Below, one piece after another: positions 1-8,833 of a stretch of 64,000 nucleotides of DNA. Under the pieces are notes generated by a model that saw only the letters and a list, made by a program, of their open reading frames with translations, searched no databases and was not told the origin of the DNA. This stretch comes from Butyrivibrio proteoclasticus P6B7 (GTDB lineage: Bacteria > Bacillota > Clostridia > Lachnospirales > Lachnospiraceae): contig NZ_JHWL01000004.1 of the NCBI RefSeq assembly GCF_000622085.1, positions 124,001-188,000 of the forward strand, given 5' to 3'. The number at the start of each line of letters is the position of its first letter. Position 1 is the stretch's first letter. Made by a program: the position numbers and the translations under genes.

Positions 1-127
1 CCTTGTCTTCACGGTCAAAGCTTCCTAAAGAAATGTGCTTGCCTCCGAAGGTGATGGAAGCTCTGTAGGATGGCGTCCCGTCTTTAAGAGTTGTAGCATA
101 TACACCGGTACTTCGCTGATTTTTCAA
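1..127 (-). CDS. AP2-like DNA-binding domain protein, N-terminus only (runs off the window)
   Basis: The complement reads from a TTG start at 127, preceded by a G-rich Shine-Dalgarno-like stretch (GGGGGAT), through 42 codons to the window edge. Visible residues include GVYATTLKDGTPSYRASI and a later ISLGSFDRED. The pattern of Tyr-Arg-Ala-x-Ile followed by Gly-Lys-x-Ile-x-Leu-Gly-x-Phe resembles the three-stranded sheet of AP2/ERF-type domains found in bacterial and phage HNH endonucleases and integrase-associated proteins. The rest of the gene is outside the window, so any catalytic domain cannot be seen. It is divergent from the threonine synthase gene. The family call is inference from a short segment. 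Confidence 0.5.
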   Translation of the reverse strand, partial: MKNQRSTGVYATTLKDGTPSYRASITFGGKHISLGSFDREDK

Positions 128-215
128 AGTATCCCCCTTATGTTTACCAAAAACACGTTGTTACTTTAATAATTCAAAGCGCTAAAATTTATGGTAGATA
201 TTTGAGGTATTTGTG

Positions 216-224
216 TGTTATACT
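216..224 (+). promoter_or_regulatory. Extended -10 promoter of the threonine synthase gene
   Basis: TG-T-TATACT at 216-224 is an extended -10 element with no convincing -35 box. A short hairpin (GGTAG at 237-241, CTACC at 247-251) would sit near the 5' end of the transcript. No T-box or other known riboswitch signature was seen in the leader. Confidence 0.4.
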
Positions 225-297
225 CATATTTCAAAGGGTAGGTTTTCTACCAGAATTTCCATATAAATATTGTATCAATAAATGAGGAGTAAAAGCA

Positions 298-1794
298 ATG
301 GCAAAGGAAGTTTTGTACAGTAGTACCAGGGGAGCTTTGGACAAAGTTAAGGCATCTGAAGCTATTTTGAAAGGTCTTGCAAAGGACGGTGGACTCTTTG
401 TTCCAGATCACATCCCTTCTTTAGAAAAATCACTTAGAGAGATTTCAGAACTTAGTTATCAGGAGACAGCTTACGAAGTAATGAAGCTTCTTTTAACTGA
501 TTTCACAGAGGAAGAACTTAGGTACTGTATAGAGCACGCCTACGATTCCAAGTTTGATACTAAAGAGATCGCACCACTTGCTGAGTGCGGAGGCGCTTAT
601 TACCTGGAATTGTACCACGGCGCAACTATTGCTTTTAAGGATATGGCACTTTCAATCCTTCCATATCTTATGACCACTGCGGCGAAGAAGAACAATGTAA
701 AAAATGAGATCGTCATTCTTACAGCCACAAGTGGAGATACTGGAAAGGCAGCCCTTGCTGGATTTGCTGATGTTAAGGGCACTAAGATCATCGTCTTTTA
801 TCCTAAGAACGGCGTAAGCCCAATTCAGGAGAGACAGATGGTTACTCAGACAGGAGATAACACCTGCGTTATCGGAATCGAAGGTAACTTTGATGATGCT
901 CAGACAGGAGTTAAGAAGATCTTCACTGACGAGAGAATCTGCAAAGAGCTTGATGCTAACGGATTCCAGTTCTCATCAGCCAACTCCATCAATATCGGAA
1001 GACTTGTTCCTCAGATTGTTTACTATGTTTATTCTTATGCCAAACTCCTTAAGGAAGGCAGAATCTCAGATGGGGACGCTATCAATGTAGTAGTTCCTAC
1101 AGGTAATTTTGGTAATATCCTTGCTGCTTACTACGCTAAGCAGATGGGAGTTAACATTGCAAAGCTTATTTGCGCATCTAACTCCAACAAGGTACTCTTT
1201 GATTTCTTCAAGAGCGGTACTTACGACAGAAACAGAGAATTTGTCCTTACTTCATCACCTTCTATGGATATTCTCATCTCATCTAACCTTGAGAGACTTA
1301 TCTATCACATCGCAGGTGACGACGCAGGTACAGACGCTTCTCTTATGAAAGAGCTTAATGAAAGCGGTAAGTACGACATCACAGATGCTATGAAGGAGAA
1401 GCTCTCAGACTTCTACGGCGGCTACGCTACAGAGGAAGAGACCTTCGCAGCCATCAAGGACGCTTTTGAAAATTACGGATATCTCATGGATACCCACACA
1501 GCAGTTGCTTCTTCAGTTTACAAGAAATACGTTAAGGAGACTGGAGATAACACAGTGACAGTTATTGCTTCAACAGCAAGCCCATACAAGTTCACAAGAA
1601 GCGTCATGACAGCTCTTTCTCACAATGACGATTCCAAGGACGACTTCGAACTTGCTGAAAAGCTTTGTGAATTATCTAAGGTAGATATTCCAGAGGCAGT
1701 AACATCTATCAGAACTGCCAAGGTGCTTCATGATAAGGTAGTTGCTAAGACCGACATGGAGAAGGCAGTTAAGGAATTTCTTAAGATCCAGTAA
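298..1794 (+). CDS. thrC: Threonine synthase
   Basis: Pyridoxal-phosphate enzyme that converts O-phosphohomoserine to threonine in the cytoplasm, the last step of threonine synthesis. The 498-residue length fits the long bacterial ThrC class. Near the N-terminus the protein shows the ThrC leader pattern STRG, then the PLP-lysine segment GATIAFKDMA around residue 113, and TATSGDTGKAALAGF, a phosphate-binding loop. The ATG at 298 has GAGGAG at 284-289 with normal spacing. It is followed 43 bases later by citrate synthase in the same direction, with no terminator between, so the two are probably co-transcribed. Confidence 0.95.
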   Translation: MAKEVLYSSTRGALDKVKASEAILKGLAKDGGLFVPDHIPSLEKSLREISELSYQETAYEVMKLLLTDFTEEELRYCIEHAYDSKFDTKEIAPLAECGGAYYLELYHGATIAFKDMALSILPYLMTTAAKKNNVKNEIVILTATSGDTGKAALAGFADVKGTKIIVFYPKNGVSPIQERQMVTQTGDNTCVIGIEGNFDDAQTGVKKIFTDERICKELDANGFQFSSANSINIGRLVPQIVYYVYSYAKLLKEGRISDGDAINVVVPTGNFGNILAAYYAKQMGVNIAKLICASNSNKVLFDFFKSGTYDRNREFVLTSSPSMDILISSNLERLIYHIAGDDAGTDASLMKELNESGKYDITDAMKEKLSDFYGGYATEEETFAAIKDAFENYGYLMDTHTAVASSVYKKYVKETGDNTVTVIASTASPYKFTRSVMTALSHNDDSKDDFELAEKLCELSKVDIPEAVTSIRTAKVLHDKVVAKTDMEKAVKEFLKIQ

Positions 1795-1837
1795 TAATTC
1801 AGAGCAGCTGTAGCAAATACAATAACAGGAGGTGCGA

Positions 1838-3211
1838 ATGGATACTGGAAAGAATATTTACTCAGAAAACACACCTGAAATCGTTGAGCTTTCTAAACTG
1901 GCCGAAGCAGGAGATATGATCGATAACGAGCTCTTTTACAAATATGATGTAAAAAGAGGCCTTCGTGATCTTAATGGTAAGGGCGTACTTACAGGCCTTA
2001 CCCGTATTTCAGAAATTATTGCCAAGAAAGAAGAAAATGGCGAGAGCATACCAATTGACGGCGAACTCTATTTTAGAGGCTATGATGTCAGAGAACTTAT
2101 AAAAAGAGCTACTGACGATAATCGTTTCGCCTTTGAAGAGTGCTCCTATTTGCTTTTATTTGATAAGCTCCCTAATGAAAAAGAGCTATCTGATTTTAAC
2201 AAGATGCTTGGTTTTTACAGAAGCCTTCCAACCAGCTTTGTAAGAGACATCATCATGAAGGCGCCAAGTAAAGATATGATGAACACCCTGGCAAGATCAG
2301 TTCTTACGCTTTATTCCTATGACGATCTTGCTGATGACACATCTCTTCCTAACGTGCTTAGGCAGAGTATGCAGCTTATAAGCCTGTTCCCACTTTTATC
2401 AATCTATGGCTACCAGGCTTACAACCATTACCACGAGGGTAACAGCCTTGTTATCCATCCTCCTCTGGAGGAGCTTTCAACAGCAGAGACAATCCTATAT
2501 CTGCTAAGACCTGACAGCCAGTATACAGAGCTGGAGGCTAAGCTTTTGGATATCTGCCTTGTGCTTCACATGGAGCACGGTGGTGGTAACAATTCATCCT
2601 TCACAACCCACGTGGTCAGCTCAAGTATGACAGATACTTATTCCACCATTGCAGCAGCCATCGGATCCCTTAAGGGACCAAGACATGGCGGTGCCAATAT
2701 CAAGGTGGTTCACATGTTTGATGACATTGAAGAGCATGTTAAGGACTGGAAGGATGAGGAAGAGGTAGCAGCATACCTTGATAAGATCCTTAATAAGGAA
2801 GCCTTTGATAAGGCAGGACTTATCTATGGTATCGGCCACGCTATCTATTCCAAGTCAGATCCAAGAGCCCTTATCCTTAAGAGCTTTGTTGAGAAACTTG
2901 CAGTTGAAAAGGGAAGAGAAGATGAGCTGGCTCTTTACCAGCTTGTTGAGAGACTTGCTCCACAGATAATTTCCGGCGAGCGTACCATGTATAAGGGCGT
3001 TTCCGCCAACGTGGACTTCTATTCAGGCTTTGTTTACAGAATGCTTGATCTTCCTGAGGAGCTTTACCCAACAATCTTTGCTATGGCAAGAATTGTGGGC
3101 TGGAGCGCTCACAGAATGGAAGAGCTTGCCAACAACGGTAAGATCATTCGTCCTGCATACATGGCCATCGAGCCCCGTAAGGAATATGTTGCCATGGGCG
3201 ACAGAGACTGA
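1838..3211 (+). CDS. gltA: Citrate synthase
   Basis: Condenses acetyl-CoA and oxaloacetate to citrate, giving carbon for glutamate-family amino acids in an anaerobe with an incomplete cycle. Active-site segments are visible: HGGGNNSSFTTHV with a catalytic His, GSLKGPRHGGAN, the second His in YGIGHAIYSKSDPRA, and an Asp in NVDFYSGF. The frame is also open from a GTG at 1832, but GGAGG at 1828-1832 overlaps that codon and is correctly spaced from the ATG at 1838, so the ATG is preferred (457 residues). A long hairpin terminator follows the gene. The call as type II Si-citrate synthase rather than 2-methylcitrate synthase rests on context and overall pattern only. Confidence 0.93.
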   Translation: MDTGKNIYSENTPEIVELSKLAEAGDMIDNELFYKYDVKRGLRDLNGKGVLTGLTRISEIIAKKEENGESIPIDGELYFRGYDVRELIKRATDDNRFAFEECSYLLLFDKLPNEKELSDFNKMLGFYRSLPTSFVRDIIMKAPSKDMMNTLARSVLTLYSYDDLADDTSLPNVLRQSMQLISLFPLLSIYGYQAYNHYHEGNSLVIHPPLEELSTAETILYLLRPDSQYTELEAKLLDICLVLHMEHGGGNNSSFTTHVVSSSMTDTYSTIAAAIGSLKGPRHGGANIKVVHMFDDIEEHVKDWKDEEEVAAYLDKILNKEAFDKAGLIYGIGHAIYSKSDPRALILKSFVEKLAVEKGREDELALYQLVERLAPQIISGERTMYKGVSANVDFYSGFVYRMLDLPEELYPTIFAMARIVGWSAHRMEELANNGKIIRPAYMAIEPRKEYVAMGDRD

Positions 3212-3264
3212 GATTAGACTTGATCAGAGCAAGCTTGTTCTGCAGGATATTAAGACAATAATAA

Positions 3265-3300
3265 ACGGAGAGGATATCATCTATCCTCTCCGTATTTATG
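3265..3300. terminator. Bidirectional terminator between gltA and deoC
   Basis: A perfect 12-base stem (ACGGAGAGGATA at 3265-3276, its complement at 3282-3293) with a 5-base loop lies between two convergent genes. The T-rich flank is better on the minus strand (TTTATTATT) than on the plus strand. Confidence 0.8.
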
Positions 3301-3321
3301 TGGGTTAAAAGAACTATCTAA

Positions 3322-3981
3322 TTAAAGGCCGTACTTCTGAGCAATGAGTGGAGCAACCTTTGAAGATCCGATTCTGCTGCAGCCAGCTTCAGCATATGCC
3401 TTAGCATCCTCGATAGTACGGATTCCGCCAGCAGCCTTGATCTTAACATCTGGTCCGATGTGCTTTTTGAAAAGCTCGATGTCGGAGAGTGTAGCGCCAG
3501 CGCTTCCAAAACCTGTAGAAGTCTTGATGTAGTCAGCCTTTGTCTCTGTTACGATCTTGCAAAGCTCGATTTTCTCATCCTCTGTAAGGTAGCAAGTCTC
3601 GATGATAACCTTAAGGATCTTGTCGCCGCAAGCCTTTCTCAGCATCTCAAGCTCTTTTTTTACTTCGTCAAATCTGTGGTTCTTAACATCTGAGATGTTA
3701 ACAACTGTGTCGATCTCTGAAGCGCCATCAGCGATGGAATCCTCAGCCTCAACGACCTTAGAATGTGCTGAGTTGTAGCCAAGAGGGAAGCCGATTACTG
3801 TGCAGAGATTAAGTGCATCGCCGTACTTCTCATGGCATCTCTTAAGATAAGCCTGAGGAATGCAAACTGACGCTGTGCCGTACTTAACAGCTTCGTCGCA
3901 AAGAGCAACGATCTGCTCCCAAGTGCAGTCTGCAGCAAGCAGTGTGTGGTCAATGAGTTTAAGTATTTCTTTTTCTTCCAT
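3322..3981 (-). CDS. deoC: Deoxyribose-phosphate aldolase
   Basis: Class I aldolase that splits 2-deoxyribose 5-phosphate into glyceraldehyde 3-phosphate and acetaldehyde during deoxynucleoside catabolism. The 219 residues match the family's usual length. Seen are IDHTLLAADCTWEQI at the N-terminus, VIGFPLGYN, the segment LKVIIETCYLT and the Schiff-base lysine in DYIKTSTGFGSAGAT, then AAGGIRT and GSSKVAPLI near the end for phosphate binding. AAAGGA precedes the ATG at 3981. It stands alone, downstream of the EAL gene and separated from it by a hairpin. Confidence 0.96.
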   Translation of the reverse strand: MEEKEILKLIDHTLLAADCTWEQIVALCDEAVKYGTASVCIPQAYLKRCHEKYGDALNLCTVIGFPLGYNSAHSKVVEAEDSIADGASEIDTVVNISDVKNHRFDEVKKELEMLRKACGDKILKVIIETCYLTEDEKIELCKIVTETKADYIKTSTGFGSAGATLSDIELFKKHIGPDVKIKAAGGIRTIEDAKAYAEAGCSRIGSSKVAPLIAQKYGL

Positions 3982-4020
3982 GATAAAAATCCTTTCTGAT
4001 TTGAATTGACAATATTAAAT

Positions 4021-4043
4021 GGTGCAAGCTGTGAACTTGCACC
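4021..4043 (-). terminator. Hairpin between the EAL gene and deoC
   Basis: Perfect 8-base stem GGTGCAAG / CTTGCACC with a 7-base loop. On the minus strand it follows the EAL gene stop and is trailed by ATTTAAT, a weak T-tract. It could be a terminator or a leader hairpin for deoC. Confidence 0.5.
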
Positions 4044-4094
4044 ACTTATTATATACTCAATCATTAAATTACAAAAGTGCAATATTCCTATATC

Positions 4095-6578
4095 TTATTT
4101 GAGCTGGTTCATGGCCATCTGATAGATGCCTTCATCAGGAAGATCACATTCGCTTCTTACTACGCAGGCGGTTTCAAGCTTGACTGTTACGTCGTTACCA
4201 TCGATCATCCTTATGGATTCAACGGATTCCTTGACGTTTTCACAGATGTTCTGAAGCTCACCTGGTTTGAAGAGATATGTTATAAGAGCAAAATCTGCTT
4301 CCCTGGTTCTTGCAACAGCGCAGCTCTGTCCGGTGACCTTAACGATAGCATTACCCATTTCCTTAAGGAGCTTCTTGCCAAATTCATCCCCGAAGGTCTC
4401 ACGGATTCTTTCGTACTTGCTGTTTCTGATAATGATAAGACCGTAGTTTTTGTGATTCTCATGGTATTCAAGAGCGTAGTCTATCATGGCATCTGTGAAG
4501 GCCTTGGTACTCATAAGACCTGTAACAGGATCAATCCTACGCTTGTTGGATGCTGAATCCATCTGGTTAAGCTCTTCGTCGCAGTCGATGAAGTAGCCCA
4601 GAAGTCCGGCAATCTCATTGTTAATGTAGAACGGAACCTTGTTGGCAACGATATTGTGAACGATACCATTTACAATACACTGTCCAGGTGCGTTCTGGAT
4701 AAGCTTGCCCTTTGTGACAACGTCTATCTCATCAGACATATAGGAGTTTTCATCAACATTCCAGCGGATATCCTCATCGGTCTTGCCAATGATATCATCC
4801 AGTGATCTGATATCATAGAAATCCAGGAAGGACTGGCTTACGCCGATGAAACGTCTATCCTTATCCTTCCAGAAGAATTTGATATTGGAGCTGTTGATAA
4901 CGTTCTGCCACATGTAGGCTGAACGGATAATCTCATCACTGACTTCACCGGATGCTTCGTAGCTTGTGCCCTTAACGGATTCCTGAATATACTTATAGAC
5001 ATCCTCTACAGTGGATTTGATGCACAGAAGGTATTCTCTTGCATTTGTTCCTGGGATAAGTAAAAGAGATAACTCTTTCCACTGGTAATTGCCATCTGGT
5101 TGTTTTAATCTGCAGACAGTAACCACATATCCCCTTCCGCTAAGCTCTATGCGGGACTTGATGGTGCTCATATCCAGGAAGTCATGGTACCTTTTCCTGT
5201 CCTTGGGGTGAACGATATATTTTTCTGTTAGTTCATTGCGCTCAGTAAGAGTACCAGTGACAACCTTTTCCTGAGGCGAATACCTGAACTGTCCAAGGAG
5301 AGGAGCAATGGAATTGTTGCCAGGGTTAAGCTGGAGAACAACTTCAAACAGGTGATTTAGCTCTTTTAACCTGTAATTAAGGTCGTTGAGCTTGTTATTC
5401 TCTCTATCCATGGAGATATTAAGGATCGATCCCTTTATCAGGTGACGCCCGGCGTTGCTGGCCAGTACTCTTGCGGTGAATCTGAGAATACTGCCGTTAT
5501 AAGTGTAGTAGAAGGTCTCCTGGTTACCAGAGCTGGCCAGAATGTTGGCAAATTCCTTGTATTTCTTTACAAGCGGAGAGCTTCCTGTGTATATAATATT
5601 ATCTATTTTAGACAGGTCTTTTTCATTGATGAAGATCTGCTGTTTATAGGGCTCATTCATGAACAAAGTCTTGAAGTTCTTGCCGTCGTATTCGAAAAGT
5701 TCAAGGGGTTCATTTGTTTCCATGGCGTTAAAGCTGGCGACGTCATAGTAGTGGCGCCATTGCCTTTTCTCAAAGGTTATGTTCTTTTCCTGCATTGCTG
5801 GGAGAAGATCATCAAGGGGCATGGGCTTTCCGTAGAAATAGCCCTGGAGCCGTCCGCAGCCTATCTTCTTAAGGAAGTCCACCTGTTCCTGGGTTTCAAC
5901 ACCCTCTGCAAGGGTCTTCATCTTGATACTTTTAGCCATGGTGATACCCCAGGTCATAATGGATTTTGATTTTTCTGTAAAGGTGGACAGGAAATGCATG
6001 TCCATCTTAAGGGTATCGAACTGGAAGTCCTTAAGGACTGTAAGAGAAGAGTAGCCAGAGCCAAAATCATCCATCCAGACTTCGTATCCGGCTTCTCTGA
6101 AGCGGTCGATCTCAGAACGCATCAGATCTTCGTCAGATGCAATCATACTCTCAGTAATTTCTACATGAAGATAGTCTCGTGGGATATCATACTTTTCAAT
6201 AGCCTTCTCCACTACTTCCAGCATATTGGTGGCTTCGAAGTCAAGGCGGGAGAGATTGATAGAAACAGGAACAACAGGAAGTTCCTGTGAAAGGCGATCA
6301 GAAATGTCTTTACATGCGCACTCCACAATAAAACAGTCAAGCTTGTAGATCTGCTTACTGTCTTCCAGTGGGCCGATGAAAAGGTATGGAGCCAGGAATC
6401 CGTATTCAGGATCAATCCATCTGGCCAGGGCTTCTGCACTACAAAGCTGACCTGTGAGGGATCTGATCACAGGCTGATAATAGGGCACAATCCACCCATT
6501 TTCGATGGCTTTGTCGATGTTTTCGACCACATATTTCGCGACTGCGGCCTTGTCAATTTCCTTGGTGGCATCTTTCAT
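4095..6578 (-). CDS. EAL-PAS-GGDEF cyclic-di-GMP signalling protein with degenerate GGDEF
   Basis: Soluble, about 827 residues. Unusually, the EAL phosphodiesterase domain comes first (about residues 20-270): SAEALARW, NLSRLDF, the metal-binding DDFGSGYSSL, AEGVETQEQ and QGYFYGKPMP are all present, so hydrolysis of c-di-GMP is plausible. Two or three PAS-like regions follow (about 290-640). A C-terminal GGDEF-family domain begins at RIDPVTGL, but its signature site reads READF, so cyclase activity is unlikely and it may bind GTP or be structural. The frame is open from TTG 6596 and ATG 6593, yet GGAG sits 8 bases before the ATG at 6578, which I prefer. No membrane segment is visible. Ligand and output are unknown. 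Confidence 0.88.
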   Translation of the reverse strand: MKDATKEIDKAAVAKYVVENIDKAIENGWIVPYYQPVIRSLTGQLCSAEALARWIDPEYGFLAPYLFIGPLEDSKQIYKLDCFIVECACKDISDRLSQELPVVPVSINLSRLDFEATNMLEVVEKAIEKYDIPRDYLHVEITESMIASDEDLMRSEIDRFREAGYEVWMDDFGSGYSSLTVLKDFQFDTLKMDMHFLSTFTEKSKSIMTWGITMAKSIKMKTLAEGVETQEQVDFLKKIGCGRLQGYFYGKPMPLDDLLPAMQEKNITFEKRQWRHYYDVASFNAMETNEPLELFEYDGKNFKTLFMNEPYKQQIFINEKDLSKIDNIIYTGSSPLVKKYKEFANILASSGNQETFYYTYNGSILRFTARVLASNAGRHLIKGSILNISMDRENNKLNDLNYRLKELNHLFEVVLQLNPGNNSIAPLLGQFRYSPQEKVVTGTLTERNELTEKYIVHPKDRKRYHDFLDMSTIKSRIELSGRGYVVTVCRLKQPDGNYQWKELSLLLIPGTNAREYLLCIKSTVEDVYKYIQESVKGTSYEASGEVSDEIIRSAYMWQNVINSSNIKFFWKDKDRRFIGVSQSFLDFYDIRSLDDIIGKTDEDIRWNVDENSYMSDEIDVVTKGKLIQNAPGQCIVNGIVHNIVANKVPFYINNEIAGLLGYFIDCDEELNQMDSASNKRRIDPVTGLMSTKAFTDAMIDYALEYHENHKNYGLIIIRNSKYERIRETFGDEFGKKLLKEMGNAIVKVTGQSCAVARTREADFALITYLFKPGELQNICENVKESVESIRMIDGNDVTVKLETACVVRSECDLPDEGIYQMAMNQLK

Positions 6579-6778
6579 AAACGAAATCTCCATCAACTAT
6601 TACTGATATATTGAGTATAAACTATTTTGATGTCTTTAAACAAGCTTAAAGCACAAACAAAGGGTGTATAACCTATAAAAATGTGATAAAATTTCTTTTG
6701 AATTTTTTATAAGTAGAATTGCGGGGTAATATTTAGTTGCTTCGCGGTTTTTAGATCAATATATAGGGAGGCATTATT

Positions 6779-8605
6779 ATGTCATATGAAAATACAGTTA
6801 TAAAGGAAAGACTTGCAAGTCTCCGTTCTGTCATGGAAAGAGAGGGCATCGACTTTTATATGATGCCAACTTCTGATTTCCACAATTCAGAGTATTCAGC
6901 TGATTTCTTTAAGGTAAGAGAGTATTTTTGCGGATTTGACGGATCAAACGGAACTCTTGTTGTGTCCAAGGATTTTGCAGGAATGTGGACAGATGGCCGT
7001 TACTTTATCCAGGCTGAGAACCAGATGAAGGGCACAGGAGTAGAGCTCTTTAAGATGATGAATCCAGGTGTTCCTACTATTGAGGAATATCTTTTTGCAA
7101 ATATGAAGGAAGGTCAGTGCCTTGGCTTTGATGGAAGAGTAATCTCCACAAGCATTGGTGAGAGCCTTGAAAAGAAGCTTTCTGCTAAGAAGGTAACTCT
7201 TAAGATCGACAAGGACCTTGCAGAGGAGGTTTGGACAGACAGACCAGCTCTTCCTCTTCATGATATGTATGTTTTATCTGATGAGCTTTGTGGAAAGAGC
7301 TTTGCACAGAAGCTTTCAGAGGTTAGAGATGCCATGAAGAAGTTTGGAACAGGTGCTTATCTTTTATCCAAGCTTGATGATATCTGCTGGCTTACTAACC
7401 TTCGTGGTAATGACGTTGAGTGCAATCCTGTAGCTCTTGCTTATGCTTATATCACAATGGATAAGTTCAGTCTCTTTGTTCAGGAGGGTGAGGTTACTTC
7501 TGAGGTTAAGGAGTACTGCGATAAGGTTGGAATCGAACTTCGTGACTATCACAGCGTAATGGAGTTTGTAGGAGATAGCTCTTTTGACAGTGATGTTCTC
7601 TATGATAAGAGAAATACTAACTTCCTGACATTTAAGACTCTTCTTAAGAAGGCCCAGGAGGGTAAGGTGGCTCTCAAGAACGAGAAGGATCCTACAGAGC
7701 TTATGAAGGCTCAGAAGAATAAGACTGAGATTGCCAATATCAGAGAGGTTTACCTTAAGGATAGCGCTAAGCTCACAGAATTTATCTACTGGGTTAAGAA
7801 GAATGTGGGCAAGATCCCAATGACAGAGTACAGCGCAGCTATGAAGCTTGATAGCATGAGAGCTGAGCTTCCTGGCTACATTGAGCTTTCTTTCCCTACT
7901 ATCAGTGCTTATAATGCTAATGCTGCAATGGCTCACTATGAGGCAACAGAGGATAACTGCGCTGAGGTTAAGGCAGAGGGTATGCTCCTTGTGGATTCTG
8001 GAGCAACCTATATGGGCGGAACAACTGATGTTACAAGAACTATCGTTGTTGGCGCTATTTCTGACGAGATTAAGAGACACTACACAGCAACTGTTGCTGG
8101 TATGCTTAGCCTTGCAAATGCTACATTCCTTGAGGGCTGCACAGGAAGAAATGTTGATATCCTTGCAAGAGGTCCATTATGGGATATGGGAATTGATTAT
8201 AACCACGGCACAGGCCACGGTATCGGCTATATCTTAAATGTTCACGAGGGACCACAGAACATCAGATGGAGATTTGCTCCTGGTGCCAACGAGGCTCCAC
8301 TTCTTGAGGGTATGATCGTATCTGATGAGCCAGGTGTTTACATTCAGGATAGCCATGGCATCAGAATTGAGAACATCCTTGAAGTTGTTACTGATAAGGA
8401 GAATGAGTACGGCAAGTTTCTTAAATTTGCGCACCTTACCTATGCGCCTATCGATCTTGAGGCCATTGATACTAAGTACATGAAGCCTGAGCACGTTAAG
8501 CTTCTTAATGAGTATCACAAGATGGTATACGACAGAGTTGCTCCTCTTATTGAGGATGCTGAGGTTAAGGCTTGGCTTAAGGAAGCTACAAGAGAAGTGC
8601 AGTAA
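6779..8605 (+). CDS. Xaa-Pro aminopeptidase (M24B, aminopeptidase P family)
   Basis: Metallopeptidase that removes the N-terminal residue from peptides with proline in second position. The 608-residue length matches the long three-domain aminopeptidase P form with two creatinase-like N-terminal domains (about 1-320) and a C-terminal pita-bread domain. Metal ligands are visible: Asp in LLVDSGATYMGG and in TTDVTRT, His in GTGHGIGYILNVHEGP, Glu in DEPGVYIQ and Glu in HGIRIENI. GGGAGG is well placed before the ATG at 6779. The gene is monocistronic in appearance, divergent from the EAL gene, and probably cytoplasmic because no signal peptide is present. Confidence 0.95.
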   Translation: MSYENTVIKERLASLRSVMEREGIDFYMMPTSDFHNSEYSADFFKVREYFCGFDGSNGTLVVSKDFAGMWTDGRYFIQAENQMKGTGVELFKMMNPGVPTIEEYLFANMKEGQCLGFDGRVISTSIGESLEKKLSAKKVTLKIDKDLAEEVWTDRPALPLHDMYVLSDELCGKSFAQKLSEVRDAMKKFGTGAYLLSKLDDICWLTNLRGNDVECNPVALAYAYITMDKFSLFVQEGEVTSEVKEYCDKVGIELRDYHSVMEFVGDSSFDSDVLYDKRNTNFLTFKTLLKKAQEGKVALKNEKDPTELMKAQKNKTEIANIREVYLKDSAKLTEFIYWVKKNVGKIPMTEYSAAMKLDSMRAELPGYIELSFPTISAYNANAAMAHYEATEDNCAEVKAEGMLLVDSGATYMGGTTDVTRTIVVGAISDEIKRHYTATVAGMLSLANATFLEGCTGRNVDILARGPLWDMGIDYNHGTGHGIGYILNVHEGPQNIRWRFAPGANEAPLLEGMIVSDEPGVYIQDSHGIRIENILEVVTDKENEYGKFLKFAHLTYAPIDLEAIDTKYMKPEHVKLLNEYHKMVYDRVAPLIEDAEVKAWLKEATREVQ

Positions 8606-8629
8606 AAATATAGGAAGTGTGGGAAATGA

Positions 8630-8658
8630 TGAGCATTTGCCGAAATGGCAAATGCTCA
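8630..8658. other. Perfect inverted repeat after the aminopeptidase gene
   Basis: A 12-base perfect stem around TGAGCATTTGCC with a 5-base loop, about 25 bases after the stop codon. Neither strand has a T-run after it, so it is not a typical intrinsic terminator; it may protect a transcript end. Confidence 0.5.
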
Positions 8659-8677
8659 AGTTAAGTACGGATAGATT

Positions 8678-8833
8678 GTGGATAGTTGTAATTTGAATAA
8701 GAAAAATGAGAGTGTTCTTGATATAGAGAACATGCTTGAAATTAGTAGTACACATGAGACTATAGATGTTCATGAGAGTAATAGTGAACATGAGAGTAAG
8801 AACAATCATGAGATAAAGAATGTTCAGAATTAA
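8678..8833 (+). other. Possible small ORF rich in His-Glu-Ser codons
   Basis: A reading frame from GTG 8678 (or ATG 8732) stays open to TAA 8831 and overlaps the start of the next gene by 14 bases. It encodes repeated HES and HE units (HESNSEHESKNNHE) produced by repeats of CATGAGA. No ribosome binding site is evident and I recognise no family. It may be an upstream leader peptide, a decayed gene or chance openness of a low-complexity stretch. Confidence 0.2.

Noticed and set aside
216..297. T-box or amino-acid riboswitch before thrC
   Set aside because: The leader is under 80 bases with only one small hairpin and lacks the conserved T-box sequence.
7364..8080. 238-codon minus-strand frame opposite the Xaa-Pro aminopeptidase
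   Set aside because: Antisense shadow created by the codon bias of the real gene; its product is Leu/Ser/Ile/Cys-rich nonsense.
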